In this document: positions 17,331 to 25,446 of the stretch, in pieces | Layout of the letters: every line of letters begins with the position of its first letter | Position numbering within the stretch: the first letter of the stretch is position 1 | Origin: Bradyrhizobium mercantei | GTDB lineage: Bacteria; Pseudomonadota; Alphaproteobacteria; Rhizobiales; Xanthobacteraceae | DNA length: 57,122 nt | Assembly (NCBI RefSeq): GCF_001982635.1 | Contig: NZ_MKFI01000014.1 | Span: 1-57,122 of the forward strand | Reading direction: 5' to 3' | The notes under the pieces: model-generated | Database searches by the model: none | The model's input: only the letters and a program-made list of their open reading frames with translations | Told to the model about the DNA's origin: nothing | Made by a program: the position numbers and the translations under genes

Positions 17331-17436
17331 CGTCATCCTGAGGTACGAGGGCGACAGCCCGAGCCTCGAAGGATGGATAAATTCACCGGGTCATCCTTCG
17401 AGGGCCTCGCAAGAGCGAGGCCACCTCAGGATGACG
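17331..17436. repeat. Long intergenic palindrome, CGTCATCCTGAGGT family
   Basis: Perfect outer arms CGTCATCCTGAGGT (17331-17344) and ACCTCAGGATGACG (17423-17436) surround inner inverted pairs around CTCGAAGGATG and CATCCTTCGAG. It lies between the thiolase and the bifunctional beta-oxidation gene. An in-frame upstream ATG of that gene lies within the repeat and is not used here as its start. Confidence 0.8.
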
Positions 17437-17456
17437 GAGAGACTGGGAACCGCAAC

Positions 17457-19670
17457 ATGGCTTACAAGAATTTCAAGTTCGACGTCGACGCCGACGGCAT
17501 TGCGCTGGTTACTTGGGACATCCCGGGCCGTTCGATGAACGTTTTCGACGAGGTCTCCACGCAGGAGATCGGCGAGATCATCAAGCAGACCACGAGTGAT
17601 CCCGCGATCAAGGGCGTCGTGATCACCTCGGCGAAAGAGGCGTTCTGCGCCGGCGCCGATCTCTCGATGCTCGAGGGCATGAACCGCTCCTACGCGCAGC
17701 TCTTCAAGGAGAAGGGCGAGGAAGCCGCGAACCAGATGCTGTTCGAGCAGAGCCGACAGATGTCGCTGTCGTTCCGCGCGATCGAGACCTCGGGCAAGCC
17801 GTGGGTCGCCGCGATCAACGGGCTTGCGCTCGGCGGCGGCTTCGAGATCACGCTGGCCTGCCACTACCGCGTCGCGGCCGAGAACCCGAAGACCCGGCTC
17901 GGCCTGCCCGAGATCAAGGTCGGCCTGTTCCCCGGCGCCGGCGGCACCCAGCGTGTACCGCGTCTGGTGCAGCCGGCGGACGCGATGCAATTGCTGCTCA
18001 AGGGCGAGGCGGTCAATCTGACCCGCGCCAAGGCGCTCAATCTGATCCACGCCGTGGTCCCGGCAGCCGACCTGATCAAGGCCGCCAAGGACTGGATCAA
18101 GGGCGGCGGCAAGGCCGTCGCGCCGTGGGACGAGAAGGGTTTCAAGCTGCCCGGCGGCCCCGTCTTCTCCAAGATGGGCATGCAGATGTTCCCGGCCGGC
18201 AACGCGATCTATCGCCGCGAGACCTACGACAATTATCCGGCCGCGCGCGCCATCATGAGCTGCGTCTATGAAGGGCTGCAATTGCCGATCGACGCCGCGC
18301 TGCGGGTCGAATCGCGCTACTTCACCAAGGTGCTGCGTTCGAAGGAAGCGGCAGCGATGATCCGCTCGCTGTTCCTGTCGATGCAGGAACTGAACAAGGG
18401 TGCCCGCCGCCCGGCGGGCGTGCCGCCGACCAAGGTCAAGAAGCTCGCCGTGATCGGCGCCGGCTTCATGGGCGCCAGCGTCGGCTATGTCTCGGCGCAG
18501 GCCGGCATCGACGTCGTGCTGGTCGATCGCGACCAGGAGAGCGCCGACAAGGGCAAGGGCCACGCCAAGACCGTGGTCGACGGCCTGATCGCCAAGGGCC
18601 GCATGAAGCAGGAGGCCGCGGACGCCATCCTGGCACGGATCTCGGCAACGTCAGACTACAACGTGATCGCGGATTGCGACCTCGTCATCGAGGCGGTGTT
18701 CGAGGACCGCAAGGTCAAGGCCGACACCTACGCCAAGGCGCAGCCGCTGTTGAAGTCGGGCGCGATCTTCGCCTCCAACACCTCGACCCTGCCGATCAAT
18801 TCGCTGGCCGAGGAGTTCAAGGACCAGGGCAAGTTCATCGGCATCCACTTCTTCTCGCCGGTCGAGAAGATGATGCTGGTCGAGATCATCCTCGGCAAGA
18901 ACACCGGCGACGTCGCGCTGGCGACCGCGCTCGACTATGTCCGTGCGATCGGCAAGACGCCGATCGTAGTGAACGATTCCCGCGGCTTCTTCGCCAACCG
19001 CTGCGTGATGCGCTACATCTCCGAAGGCAACGAGATGCTGCTCGAAGGCGTGCCGCCGGCGATGATCGAGAACACCGCCAAGATGGCCGGCATGCCGGTC
19101 GGGCCGCTGTCGTTGCAGGACGAGGTCGCGCTCGATCTCGGGCTGAAGATCACCAAGGCGACCGAGGCCGACCTCGGTCCCAACGCGATCGACCAGGCGC
19201 AGAAGAAGCTGATGGTCGAGATGGTCGAGAAGCAGGGCCGCTTCGGCCGCAAGAACGGCAAGGGCTTTTACGACTATCCCGAGAGGGGCAAGGGTCAGAA
19301 GAGCCTGTGGCCGGGGCTCGCCAGCCTGCAACCGAAGCAGCTCGATCCCGATACGCTTCAAGTCGAGGAACTGAAGCAGCGCTTCCTGGTGGTGCAGGCG
19401 GTGGAAGCGGCGCGCACCGTCGAGGATCACGTGATCACCGACGTGCGCGAGGCCGATGTCGGCTCGATCCTGGGCTTCGGCTTCGCGCCGTTCACCGGCG
19501 GGGCGCTGTCCTATATCGACTTCATGGGCACCAAGAACTTCGTCGAACTCTGCCACGCCTTCGAGAAGAAGTACGGCTCGCGCTTCACCCCGCCGAAGCT
19601 GCTCGAGGAGATGGCGGCCAAGGGCGAAACCTTCTACGGCCGCTTCCCGCCGAAGAAGCAGGCGGCGTAA
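17457..19670 (+). CDS. Bifunctional enoyl-CoA hydratase / 3-hydroxyacyl-CoA dehydrogenase
   Basis: 737-residue multifunctional beta-oxidation alpha subunit (FadB/FadJ type). The N-terminal crotonase domain (about 1-300) has GLALGGGFE and LPEIKVGLFPGAGGTQ, which carry the oxyanion hole and a catalytic Glu. The NAD-binding dehydrogenase domain starts at about residue 325 with VIGAGFMGASVGYVSA, followed by the C-terminal helical domain with NRCVMRY. Start at ATG 17457, since an earlier in-frame ATG at 17373 lies inside the repeat. With the thiolase beta subunit upstream it can form the trifunctional complex. The gene ends with a strong hairpin at 19684. Confidence 0.93.
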   Translation: MAYKNFKFDVDADGIALVTWDIPGRSMNVFDEVSTQEIGEIIKQTTSDPAIKGVVITSAKEAFCAGADLSMLEGMNRSYAQLFKEKGEEAANQMLFEQSRQMSLSFRAIETSGKPWVAAINGLALGGGFEITLACHYRVAAENPKTRLGLPEIKVGLFPGAGGTQRVPRLVQPADAMQLLLKGEAVNLTRAKALNLIHAVVPAADLIKAAKDWIKGGGKAVAPWDEKGFKLPGGPVFSKMGMQMFPAGNAIYRRETYDNYPAARAIMSCVYEGLQLPIDAALRVESRYFTKVLRSKEAAAMIRSLFLSMQELNKGARRPAGVPPTKVKKLAVIGAGFMGASVGYVSAQAGIDVVLVDRDQESADKGKGHAKTVVDGLIAKGRMKQEAADAILARISATSDYNVIADCDLVIEAVFEDRKVKADTYAKAQPLLKSGAIFASNTSTLPINSLAEEFKDQGKFIGIHFFSPVEKMMLVEIILGKNTGDVALATALDYVRAIGKTPIVVNDSRGFFANRCVMRYISEGNEMLLEGVPPAMIENTAKMAGMPVGPLSLQDEVALDLGLKITKATEADLGPNAIDQAQKKLMVEMVEKQGRFGRKNGKGFYDYPERGKGQKSLWPGLASLQPKQLDPDTLQVEELKQRFLVVQAVEAARTVEDHVITDVREADVGSILGFGFAPFTGGALSYIDFMGTKNFVELCHAFEKKYGSRFTPPKLLEEMAAKGETFYGRFPPKKQAA

Positions 19671-19683
19671 GCGTTTCTCCACT

Positions 19684-19830
19684 CCCTCTCCCCGTTCTTA
19701 CGGGGAGAGGGTTGGGGTGAGGGGCCGTCTCCGCACATTCGGTGATAGCTGTGTTCGCGGAGACTTCCCCTCACCCAGAACGCATCTAACGACGCGTTCT
19801 GACCTCTCCCCACAGGCGGGGCGAGGTGAA
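19684..19830. repeat. Composite intergenic repeat with strong hairpins
   Basis: The first hairpin has 12-base perfect arms, CCCTCTCCCCGT (19684-19695) and ACGGGGAGAGGG (19700-19711), with a TCTT loop. A second pairs GGGGCCGTCTCCGC with GCGGAGACTTCCCC. A further partial CCTCTCCCC copy follows at about 19803. It lies 14 bases past the beta-oxidation stop codon, so it may also end that transcript. Confidence 0.75.
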
Positions 19831-19993
19831 GCGCGTCGGGTCATCGATCCGACTTGATCCTGTTGCGTGACGGTCATGCCGGTCAAAGTCCCGCCACGCT
19901 TGTTCCCAACTGGCACCACGCTGCTGGCATCACTCTTGCTGGTTGATCGTCTAGACGATCAGCAAGGCGACGATCAGGCTGGGGTGTCGTGCA

Positions 19994-20191
19994 ATGCGTG
20001 TTGTGCTCAAGGAAGGTGCCGCTGAGACCGCGGGCAAGCGTTCTTTCCCGCTCTCGCCGCCGCGACGCCAGAATCCGCTACGCTTGCGCGGCAAGGGTCC
20101 GTCATGGACCGCCCTGGTGCTAATCGTTCTGGCCGTGGATCTTGTGCTGGCGGCCGCGGCCTGGAATGCCGTCGATTTCTTCCGCCATTGA
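19994..20191 (+). CDS. Possible small membrane protein
   Basis: 65-residue reading frame. A basic N-terminal half is followed by one hydrophobic helix (LVLIVLAVDLVLAAAAW) near the C-terminus. No clear ribosome-binding site precedes the ATG. Its last 72 bases overlap, antisense, the tail of the leftward membrane-protein gene at 20120-20428. I do not recognise it; it may be a real small membrane protein or chance. Confidence 0.35.
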   Translation: MRVVLKEGAAETAGKRSFPLSPPRRQNPLRLRGKGPSWTALVLIVLAVDLVLAAAAWNAVDFFRH

Positions 20192-20428
20192 GCTGTCATT
20201 CTCCATCGACAGCATTCCGCCGGTGAGATAGGCGATCTGGTTGACGGCGAGGCAGGCGACGACGATTGGGGCACCGGTGGCAAAAGTAAAGCCGCCGGAT
20301 TGGAGCACGATCGCTGCGAGCACCGCGATCAGCGGTGACACCAGCATCAATGTCCAAACCCGAAAGTATAAACCGGTTGCCAGCCCGGCGAGCGTGCTGG
20401 TCAATAAAAGCGTCAAGGCGATTGTCAC
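20120..20428 (-). CDS. Hypothetical small membrane protein
   Basis: 102-residue protein with three apparent membrane helices in the first 75 residues (IALTLLLTSTLAGLATGL, TLMLVSPLIAVLAAIVL, PIVVACLAVNQIAYLTGG) and a polar tail. The start is GTG at 20428. The hydrophobic pattern is regular and looks coding; the polar tail overlaps the opposite-strand small frame. I cannot name a family. Confidence 0.55.
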   Translation of the reverse strand: MTIALTLLLTSTLAGLATGLYFRVWTLMLVSPLIAVLAAIVLQSGGFTFATGAPIVVACLAVNQIAYLTGGMLSMENDSSMAEEIDGIPGRGRQHKIHGQND

Positions 20429-20692
20429 ATTTTCAGACCAGTTGGAGCGGAGGGCGCGCCGCAGGTCATAGTCGGTCAGTTGGATCGCACGAACAAGGAC
20501 GTCAACGCCCTCAGCCGGAAGTACACCGACTTAGTCTTAATTGGTAAAATGCGGATTAAATTTGATTTGTTCCAGCACGTATCGAAACTTTGCACCGCTC
20601 ATTTCTCCCGGAAGGTGCGGTGCACCAAGTCGCCCAGCAGCTTCATCAGGCAGGACAGCACCGCCCCGCTTGCTGATCGGGGGCTCAGACAA
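20429..20692. other. Region without recognisable gene
   Basis: No reading frame here looks coding on either strand. A locally AT-rich tract around 20530-20570 could contain a promoter. The segment ends at the terminator of the leftward GST gene. Confidence 0.45.
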
Positions 20693-20720
20693 AAAGGGCC
20701 GGATCCCGATCCGGCCCTTT
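20693..20720 (-). terminator. Intrinsic terminator of the GST gene
   Basis: A perfect hairpin AAAGGGCCGGAT / ATCCGGCCCTTT with a 4-base loop is flanked by further A residues that read as a T-run on the reverse strand. It lies 29 bases past the GST stop. Confidence 0.75.
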
Positions 20721-20748
20721 CGCGTCTGATGAAAGCTTGCTCGAAAGC

Positions 20749-21366
20749 TCAGGCCGCCTTTATCAGGCCTTCCTTCTTCAGCGCTTCCTGCACCTTCGGG
20801 CGCGCGGCGACGCGGGCCTTGTAGGCCGTCACGTTCGGCAGGCCGGAGAAGTCGAAGCCGAGCCGGTCCTGCGCCCACATCATCATGGTGAAGAGGTAGC
20901 CGTCGGCGACCGTGAACTGGCTGCCCATCAGATATTCGCGTCCGGCGAGCTGGCTCTCGACATATTTGAACTTGCCCATGGCGCGGTCCTTGAAGAAGGC
21001 CTTGGCATCGTCGGCGAGCACCGGCGAGAACATCGGACCGAGATTCTTGTGCAGCTCGGTCGTGATGTAGTTCAGCCATTCGAGCAGCTTGTAGCGCTCG
21101 TTGGAATCGCGGGCCGGCGCCAGCTTCTTGTCGGCAACCGTGTCGGCGATCATCTGGATGATGATCGGCCCTTCGGTAACCAGCTCGCCGGTATCCAGCG
21201 CCAGCGCGGGCACCTGGCCCTTGGGGTTCACAGCGAGGAAATCGTCGCCGCTTTCGAGCTTCTTGGCGCGCAGATCGACCTTGACCAGGTCGTAGGGCAG
21301 GCCAGCCTCGAGCAGGGCGATGTGGGGGGAGAGGGAGCAGGCACCGGGGGCGTAATAAAGCTTCAT
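20749..21366 (-). CDS. Glutathione S-transferase
   Basis: 205-residue cytosolic glutathione transferase. The thioredoxin-like N-domain starts MKLYYAPGACSLSPHIALLE, with Cys10 and Ser11 in the beta-class pattern. The cis-proline motif is GQVPALAL and the Ser-rich GSH contact TEGPIIIQ. The helical C-domain is complete. It conjugates glutathione to electrophiles. GGAAGGA precedes the ATG at 21366. It is divergent from a MarR-type gene and followed by a strong terminator; gshA lies beyond the regulator, so a glutathione theme is visible. Confidence 0.93.
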   Translation of the reverse strand: MKLYYAPGACSLSPHIALLEAGLPYDLVKVDLRAKKLESGDDFLAVNPKGQVPALALDTGELVTEGPIIIQMIADTVADKKLAPARDSNERYKLLEWLNYITTELHKNLGPMFSPVLADDAKAFFKDRAMGKFKYVESQLAGREYLMGSQFTVADGYLFTMMMWAQDRLGFDFSGLPNVTAYKARVAARPKVQEALKKEGLIKAA

Positions 21367-21421
21367 GGGGGGTATTCCTTCCCTTGTTCTTGGCGTCCGG
21401 AGAGGGATTGCCTACATGCGC

Positions 21422-21449
21422 CTGCATGAAATAGTCAAGATTGATGCAG
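21422..21449. promoter_or_regulatory. Inverted repeat between gst and marR
   Basis: CTGCAT (21422-21427) and ATGCAG (21444-21449) form an inverted repeat in the divergent intergenic region, followed closely by another GATGCAT. It is a possible site for the adjacent MarR protein, but short arms and wide spacing make this weak. Confidence 0.3.
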
Positions 21450-21497
21450 ATGCATTCAGTGCGGTACACTCGGTTCCGGGACCCTATGGACTAGACC

Positions 21498-22010
21498 ATG
21501 AAACGCAAGCTATCGAGCGAGGCGACGGCCGCCTGGATCCGCCTGATGCGGGTGCCGAGCCGGGTGCTGGACTGCGTCGAGCACGACCTGAAGAAGGCCG
21601 GCTTTCCGCCGCTCGCCTGGTATGACGCCCTGCTCGAGCTGTCGCGCGCGCCCTCCGGCGAGCTGCGCCCGGTCGAGCTCGAGCGGCAGATGCTGATCCC
21701 GCAATATTCGACGTCGCGGCTGATCGACAAGCTGGTCGACGAGGGGCTTGCCGCCCGGCGCGAATGCAAGATCGACAAGCGCGGCCAGTTCGTCGAGATC
21801 ACCGAGGCCGGCCGCGAGCTTCAGAAGAAGATGTGGAGCGCCTATTCCGCCGCGATCGACAAGCATGTCGGCTCGAAATTGTCCGATGCCGACGCCGCCA
21901 GGCTGTGCGGCCTGCTCGACCGCCTGGGCTGCTCCTGTGACGACGTCAAGACCGATAACAAGAGAGATACCAAGGCGGCGCCCGCGCGAGACGGCGTGCC
22001 TGCCCGATGA
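21498..22010 (+). CDS. MarR-family transcriptional regulator
   Basis: 170-residue MarR-type winged-helix regulator. Helix 1 is AAWIRLMRVPSRVLDCVEHDL, the recognition region is LIPQYSTSRLIDKLVDEGL, and the wing is RRECKIDKRGQFVEITEAG. The C-terminal part contains a GCSCDD motif with two cysteines. It is divergent from GST and probably regulates it; MarR proteins often sense phenolic or oxidising compounds, and the C-terminal cysteines could be redox sensors, which is speculation. Confidence 0.87.
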   Translation: MKRKLSSEATAAWIRLMRVPSRVLDCVEHDLKKAGFPPLAWYDALLELSRAPSGELRPVELERQMLIPQYSTSRLIDKLVDEGLAARRECKIDKRGQFVEITEAGRELQKKMWSAYSAAIDKHVGSKLSDADAARLCGLLDRLGCSCDDVKTDNKRDTKAAPARDGVPAR

Positions 22011-22103
22011 TAGTCCTGATCCCATCATCCGCGGCCGTTGCGGCCCACGGATGTCCCTGCCACCGCGCGCCTTCGATCGAAGCGCCCTTGAGTTGGATTT
22101 TCT

Positions 22104-23474
22104 ATGGCGCGTGACCAGATCGACATGACGCCGCTGCAATCGCGCGACGAACTCGTGGCGTGGATTGAAGCCGGCGTGAAGCCCGAGTCCGAATTCCGGA
22201 TCGGCACCGAGCACGAGAAGACCCCGTTCACGCTCGAGGGCCATCATCCCGTGCCCTATGAGGGCGCCAAGGGCATAGGCTCGCTGCTCGAGGGCATGAA
22301 GCTCCTGCTCGGCTGGGAGCCGATCATGGAGCGCGGCAACATCATCGGGCTCTATGACGTCACCGGCGGCGGCGCGATCTCGCTCGAGCCGGGCGGGCAG
22401 TTCGAATTGTCCGGCGCGCCGGTCGAGACCGTGCACCAGACGCAGTCGGAATTGATGGCGCATCTGGCCCAGGTGCGGGAGATCGCGACCCCGCTCGGCA
22501 TCGGCTTCCTCGGTCTCGGCATGACGCCGTCCTGGTCGCGGGCACAGATCCCCGTGATGCCGAAGGGACGCTACAAGATCATGCGCAACTACATGCCGAA
22601 GGTCGGCAAATACGGCCTCGACATGATGTTCCGGACCTGCACGGTGCAGACCAATCTCGATTTCTCCTCCGAAGCCGACATGGTGAAGAAGCTGCGGGTG
22701 TCGCTGGCGTTGCAGCCGATCGCGACCGCGCTGTTCGCCAACTCGCCGTTCACCGAAGGCAAGCCCAACGGCTTCCTGTCGTTCCGCTCCGAGATCTGGC
22801 GCGACACCGACAATGCGCGAAGCGGCATGATCCCGTTCGCGTTCGAGGACGGCATGGGCTTCGAGCGCTATGTCGATTACGCGCTCGACGTTCCCATGTA
22901 TTTCGTCAAGCGTGGCGAGGAATATATCGACGTCTCAGGCTCGTCGTTCCGCGATTTCTTCGCCGGCAACAACAAGATCCTGCCCGGCGAGCGCCCGACG
23001 CTGTCGGACTGGGCCAATCATCTTTCGACGATCTTCCCCGAGGTGCGGCTGAAGCGTTATCTCGAAATGCGCGGCGCCGACGGCGTGCCGTGGGGCCGGC
23101 TGCCGGCGCTGCCGGCGTTCTGGGTCGGGCTGCTCTACGACAATGACAGCCTCGACGCCGCCTGGGACATCGTCCGGCACTGGACCGCGCCGGAACGGCA
23201 GGCGCTGCGTGACGACGTGCCGCGTTTCGGCTTCAAGGCGCGGATCAAGGACCGCTACCTGTTCGAGATCGCCAAGGAGTGCCTGATCCTGTCGCATGCC
23301 GGATTGCGGCGGCGCGGCCGGATCGATCATCTTGGGCGCGACGAGAGCCGTTTCCTCGAACCGCTCGAGCGCATCATCGAGGCCGGCCGCTCGCCGGCGG
23401 AGGAGATGCTCGACAAGTTCAACGGACCCTGGAACGGCTCGGTGGAACCGGCCTATCAGGAGTACGCCTTCTAG
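22104..23474 (+). CDS. gshA: Glutamate-cysteine ligase (plant/alphaproteobacterial type)
   Basis: 456-residue glutamate-cysteine ligase, the ATP-dependent first step of glutathione synthesis in the cytosol. The sequence is the class found in alphaproteobacteria and plants: RIGTEHEKTPF near residue 32, GGAISLEPGGQFELSG near 95, MRNYMPKVGKYGLDMMFRTCTVQTNLDFS near 165 given here in parts, and DVSGSSFRDF. Start at ATG 22104 with only a weak GGA upstream. Gene order after marR/gst supports a role in thiol supply. An unpaired GC hairpin follows. Confidence 0.93.
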   Translation: MARDQIDMTPLQSRDELVAWIEAGVKPESEFRIGTEHEKTPFTLEGHHPVPYEGAKGIGSLLEGMKLLLGWEPIMERGNIIGLYDVTGGGAISLEPGGQFELSGAPVETVHQTQSELMAHLAQVREIATPLGIGFLGLGMTPSWSRAQIPVMPKGRYKIMRNYMPKVGKYGLDMMFRTCTVQTNLDFSSEADMVKKLRVSLALQPIATALFANSPFTEGKPNGFLSFRSEIWRDTDNARSGMIPFAFEDGMGFERYVDYALDVPMYFVKRGEEYIDVSGSSFRDFFAGNNKILPGERPTLSDWANHLSTIFPEVRLKRYLEMRGADGVPWGRLPALPAFWVGLLYDNDSLDAAWDIVRHWTAPERQALRDDVPRFGFKARIKDRYLFEIAKECLILSHAGLRRRGRIDHLGRDESRFLEPLERIIEAGRSPAEEMLDKFNGPWNGSVEPAYQEYAF

Positions 23475-23573
23475 TCCCCACTTGGGCCCAATCCGGGCTC
23501 GAATCGCGCGCGGACGGCGGTGGTGTCGCACCCGCCGTTCATCAGCCGTACAGGTTCATGGCGTTCAAATGAC

Positions 23574-23594
23574 GCCCCGCGGGATGCGCGGGGC
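23574..23594 (+). terminator. GC-rich hairpin after gshA
   Basis: Arms GCCCCGC and GCGGGGC with a 7-base loop lie about 100 bases past the gshA stop and before the PAN-domain gene. No T-run follows, so termination is only possible. Confidence 0.35.
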
Positions 23595-23617
23595 TGTGCG
23601 AATTTGAAAGCAATCTC

Positions 23618-24172
23618 ATGGGGATAGGCCGCCTCTTTAGGGCGTGTGTGGTGATGTTTGCGGTCCTTGCGGCCGCCATCGTCGCGCGCCCGGCACTGGC
23701 CCAGACCAATTTCGACCGTCCCGGTGGCGATTACCTGAACGCGCCGGTGACATCAGGCGATCCCGCCGATTGCGCGCTCACCTGCGAGCGCGACCGCCGC
23801 TGCCGTGCCTGGAGCTTCAACTATCCGACCGACGCCAACAACGGCGCGGTGTGCTGGCTGAAGAGCACCGTGCCGCCGCGGGTGCAGGACGTCTGCTGCG
23901 TGTCCGGGGTGCGCGGCGCCGGCGTGGTCGAGCCGCGCAACGGCGCCATCGAGACCTCGATCGACCGGCTCGGCGGCGACTACAAGAATTTCGAGCTGAA
24001 GAGCAGCGACGGCGACGAGGCCTGCCAGGCCGCCTGCACCGCCGACAACAAGTGCCGCGCCTGGACCTACGCCCGGCCGGGCTACGCCGGCCGCGACGCG
24101 CATTGCTTCCTCAAGAAAGAGATCAAGCCGCCGCGGCGGAAGGCGGGATTCACGTCGGGCGTGGTGCGGTAG
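23618..24172 (+). CDS. Secreted protein with two PAN/Apple-like domains
   Basis: 184-residue protein with a signal peptide (about 1-28, ending RPALA). Two similar cysteine-rich repeats follow: the first begins FDRPGGDYLN and contains ADCALTCERDRRCRAWSF; the second begins IDRLGGDYKNFE and contains EACQAACTADNKCRAWTY. This C-x3-C-x5-C-x-W spacing is the PAN/Apple pattern used for protein or carbohydrate binding, with disulfides expected in the periplasm. The binding partner is unknown. No operon partner is apparent. Confidence 0.82.
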   Translation: MGIGRLFRACVVMFAVLAAAIVARPALAQTNFDRPGGDYLNAPVTSGDPADCALTCERDRRCRAWSFNYPTDANNGAVCWLKSTVPPRVQDVCCVSGVRGAGVVEPRNGAIETSIDRLGGDYKNFELKSSDGDEACQAACTADNKCRAWTYARPGYAGRDAHCFLKKEIKPPRRKAGFTSGVVR

Positions 24173-24187
24173 CGGCCGCACACAAAA

Positions 24188-24313
24188 CTGTCGTCCCTGC
24201 GAAAGCAGGGACCCATACTCCGCGGCGGGCGTCGCGAACGGGATTCGTCATTCCAGCATCGTGCAACAGCCGGCATCGGTGGCTATGGGTCCCTGCTTTC
24301 GCAGGGACGACAG
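24188..24313. repeat. Long intergenic palindrome, CTGTCGTCCCTGC family
   Basis: Left arm CTGTCGTCCCTGCGAAAGCA... from 24188 and right arm ending CTTTCGCAGGGACGACAG at 24313 are perfect complements over about 30 bases; each arm also contains its own small hairpin. One arm of the same family is fused to the IS30 end at 765-787. It sits between the PAN gene and the convergent nucleotidyltransferase gene. Confidence 0.8.
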
Positions 24314-24314
24314 G

Positions 24315-24881
24315 CTAGTCCGCCGCAATCACCGCAATCTCCGGCCACAGCGCCTTCCATCGCTCAGCTTTCCTCACATAGTTCACCGCCGAGAAATTCG
24401 CGGTCCGGTTCGGCCGCACGATCATGCCGGCGATATCGCCGAAACCTTTCGGCGCATAGACGTCGTAACCGCTCGCGCTGCGGCGGATGCCGACCTGCAC
24501 GTTCGCGCTGAGGAAGCGATCGATGCCGTCGGTCGAGCGCGACAGCGCCGGGTAGGGCACGCCGTGCTTGCCGGGATACCAGAGATGGACGCGGGCCTGG
24601 TTGCGGACCTCGATCGCGACGCCGAGATGGCCGAGCCGCGCCGTGAGGTCGCGGATGACAGCGTCTTCGGCCTCCCATGACGTGTCGGAATCGAAATAGA
24701 AGACGTCATAGTCGTTGATGCCGTGATCGGACGGCCGCTTGGTCAGCGTGTTCCACACGCTCTGCACCAGGCAGCCGGCCACCAGCCAGGCATCGGGGAG
24801 GGCGAGACGGTACAGTTCGTCGGCGATGACTGGATTGACCGGGTTGCGAAGCGCCGCGGCGAGGAACTGGTCCTGGGTCAT
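24315..24881 (-). CDS. Nucleotidyltransferase-family protein (PF06042-like)
   Basis: 188-residue protein resembling the NTP_transf_6 nucleotidyltransferase family. The motif GINDYDVFYFD at about residues 54-64 fits a metal-binding D-x-D, with WLVAGCLVQSVWN before it. The enzymatic substrate is unknown for this family. The ATG at 24881 is the start; an in-frame upstream ATG would add a stretch translated from the repeat at 24893-24973. No partner gene is evident. Confidence 0.8.
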   Translation of the reverse strand: MTQDQFLAAALRNPVNPVIADELYRLALPDAWLVAGCLVQSVWNTLTKRPSDHGINDYDVFYFDSDTSWEAEDAVIRDLTARLGHLGVAIEVRNQARVHLWYPGKHGVPYPALSRSTDGIDRFLSANVQVGIRRSASGYDVYAPKGFGDIAGMIVRPNRTANFSAVNYVRKAERWKALWPEIAVIAAD

Positions 24882-24892
24882 ACTATCTCTCC

Positions 24893-24973
24893 CCGTCATT
24901 GCGAGCGTAGCGAAGCAATCCATCGATCCATTATGCCGTGACATGGATTGCTTCGCTGCGCTCGCAATGACGG
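24893..24973. repeat. Intergenic palindrome, CCGTCATTGCGAGCG family
   Basis: Arms beginning CCGTCATTGCGAGCGTAGCG at 24893 and ending GCTCGCAATGACGG at 24973 pair over about 30 bases with one mismatch. It lies between two leftward genes and adds spurious N-terminal residues to the downstream frame. Confidence 0.8.
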
Positions 24974-24980
24974 ATGAGAG

Positions 24981-25325
24981 TTATGCCATCGTCGCGTCAT
25001 ACTCCCTGACCGCCTTCTTCGAGGCAAGCGTGCGCCAATGCCGGCGCAGCAGCGGCTCGACGGTCGCGCGCTTGGCCTTCGACAGCCGGATCAGCACGGT
25101 CGGATAATCGCGGTAGTGATCGGTGAAGTAGAAGATCCTGGGTTCGCGCTCGACCAGCATGTCGCGCTCATCCGGCGGCACGCCCGGCATCACCAGGCTG
25201 TCGCCGTCCTCCTTGAGCCGCACCAGCATCTTCTTGCGCACCTTCAGCGCCGGCGTGCCGTAGGACGAGCCGTCCTCGACCTCCGGCCACGTCAGCACGA
25301 TGTGCCTGATGTCGTCGTAGGTCAC
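24981..25325 (-). CDS. MmcQ/YjbR-family protein
   Basis: 114-residue YjbR/CyaY-like-fold protein (PF04237). The family signature DIRHIVLTWPEVEDGSSYG at the start and a basic LIRLSKAKRATVEPLLRRHW end are clear. Members are small, possibly DNA-binding, and without a settled function. The start is the GTG at 25325; longer forms would be translated from the repeat at 25347-25424. It stands alone between two repeats. Confidence 0.8.
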   Translation of the reverse strand: MTYDDIRHIVLTWPEVEDGSSYGTPALKVRKKMLVRLKEDGDSLVMPGVPPDERDMLVEREPRIFYFTDHYRDYPTVLIRLSKAKRATVEPLLRRHWRTLASKKAVREYDATMA

Positions 25326-25346
25326 GGCTGATGTCTCGCGAGGAAT

Positions 25347-25424
25347 GTAGCCCGGATGAGCGAAGCGATATCCGGGCGCGGTCTCGACGCAAGCCCCGGA
25401 TGTCGCTTCGCTCATCCGGGCTAC
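25347..25424. repeat. Intergenic palindrome, GTAGCCCGGATGAGCG family
   Basis: Arms GTAGCCCGGATGAGCGAAGC (from 25347) and GCTTCGCTCATCCGGGCTAC (ending 25424) are perfect complements. It separates lepB from the YjbR gene. Confidence 0.82.
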
Positions 25425-25446
25425 GTAGCTACGCGCCTATATCGCT

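Noticed and set aside
20480..20824. Rightward open frame between the small membrane protein and GST
   Set aside because: It runs through the GST terminator and into the GST gene antisense.
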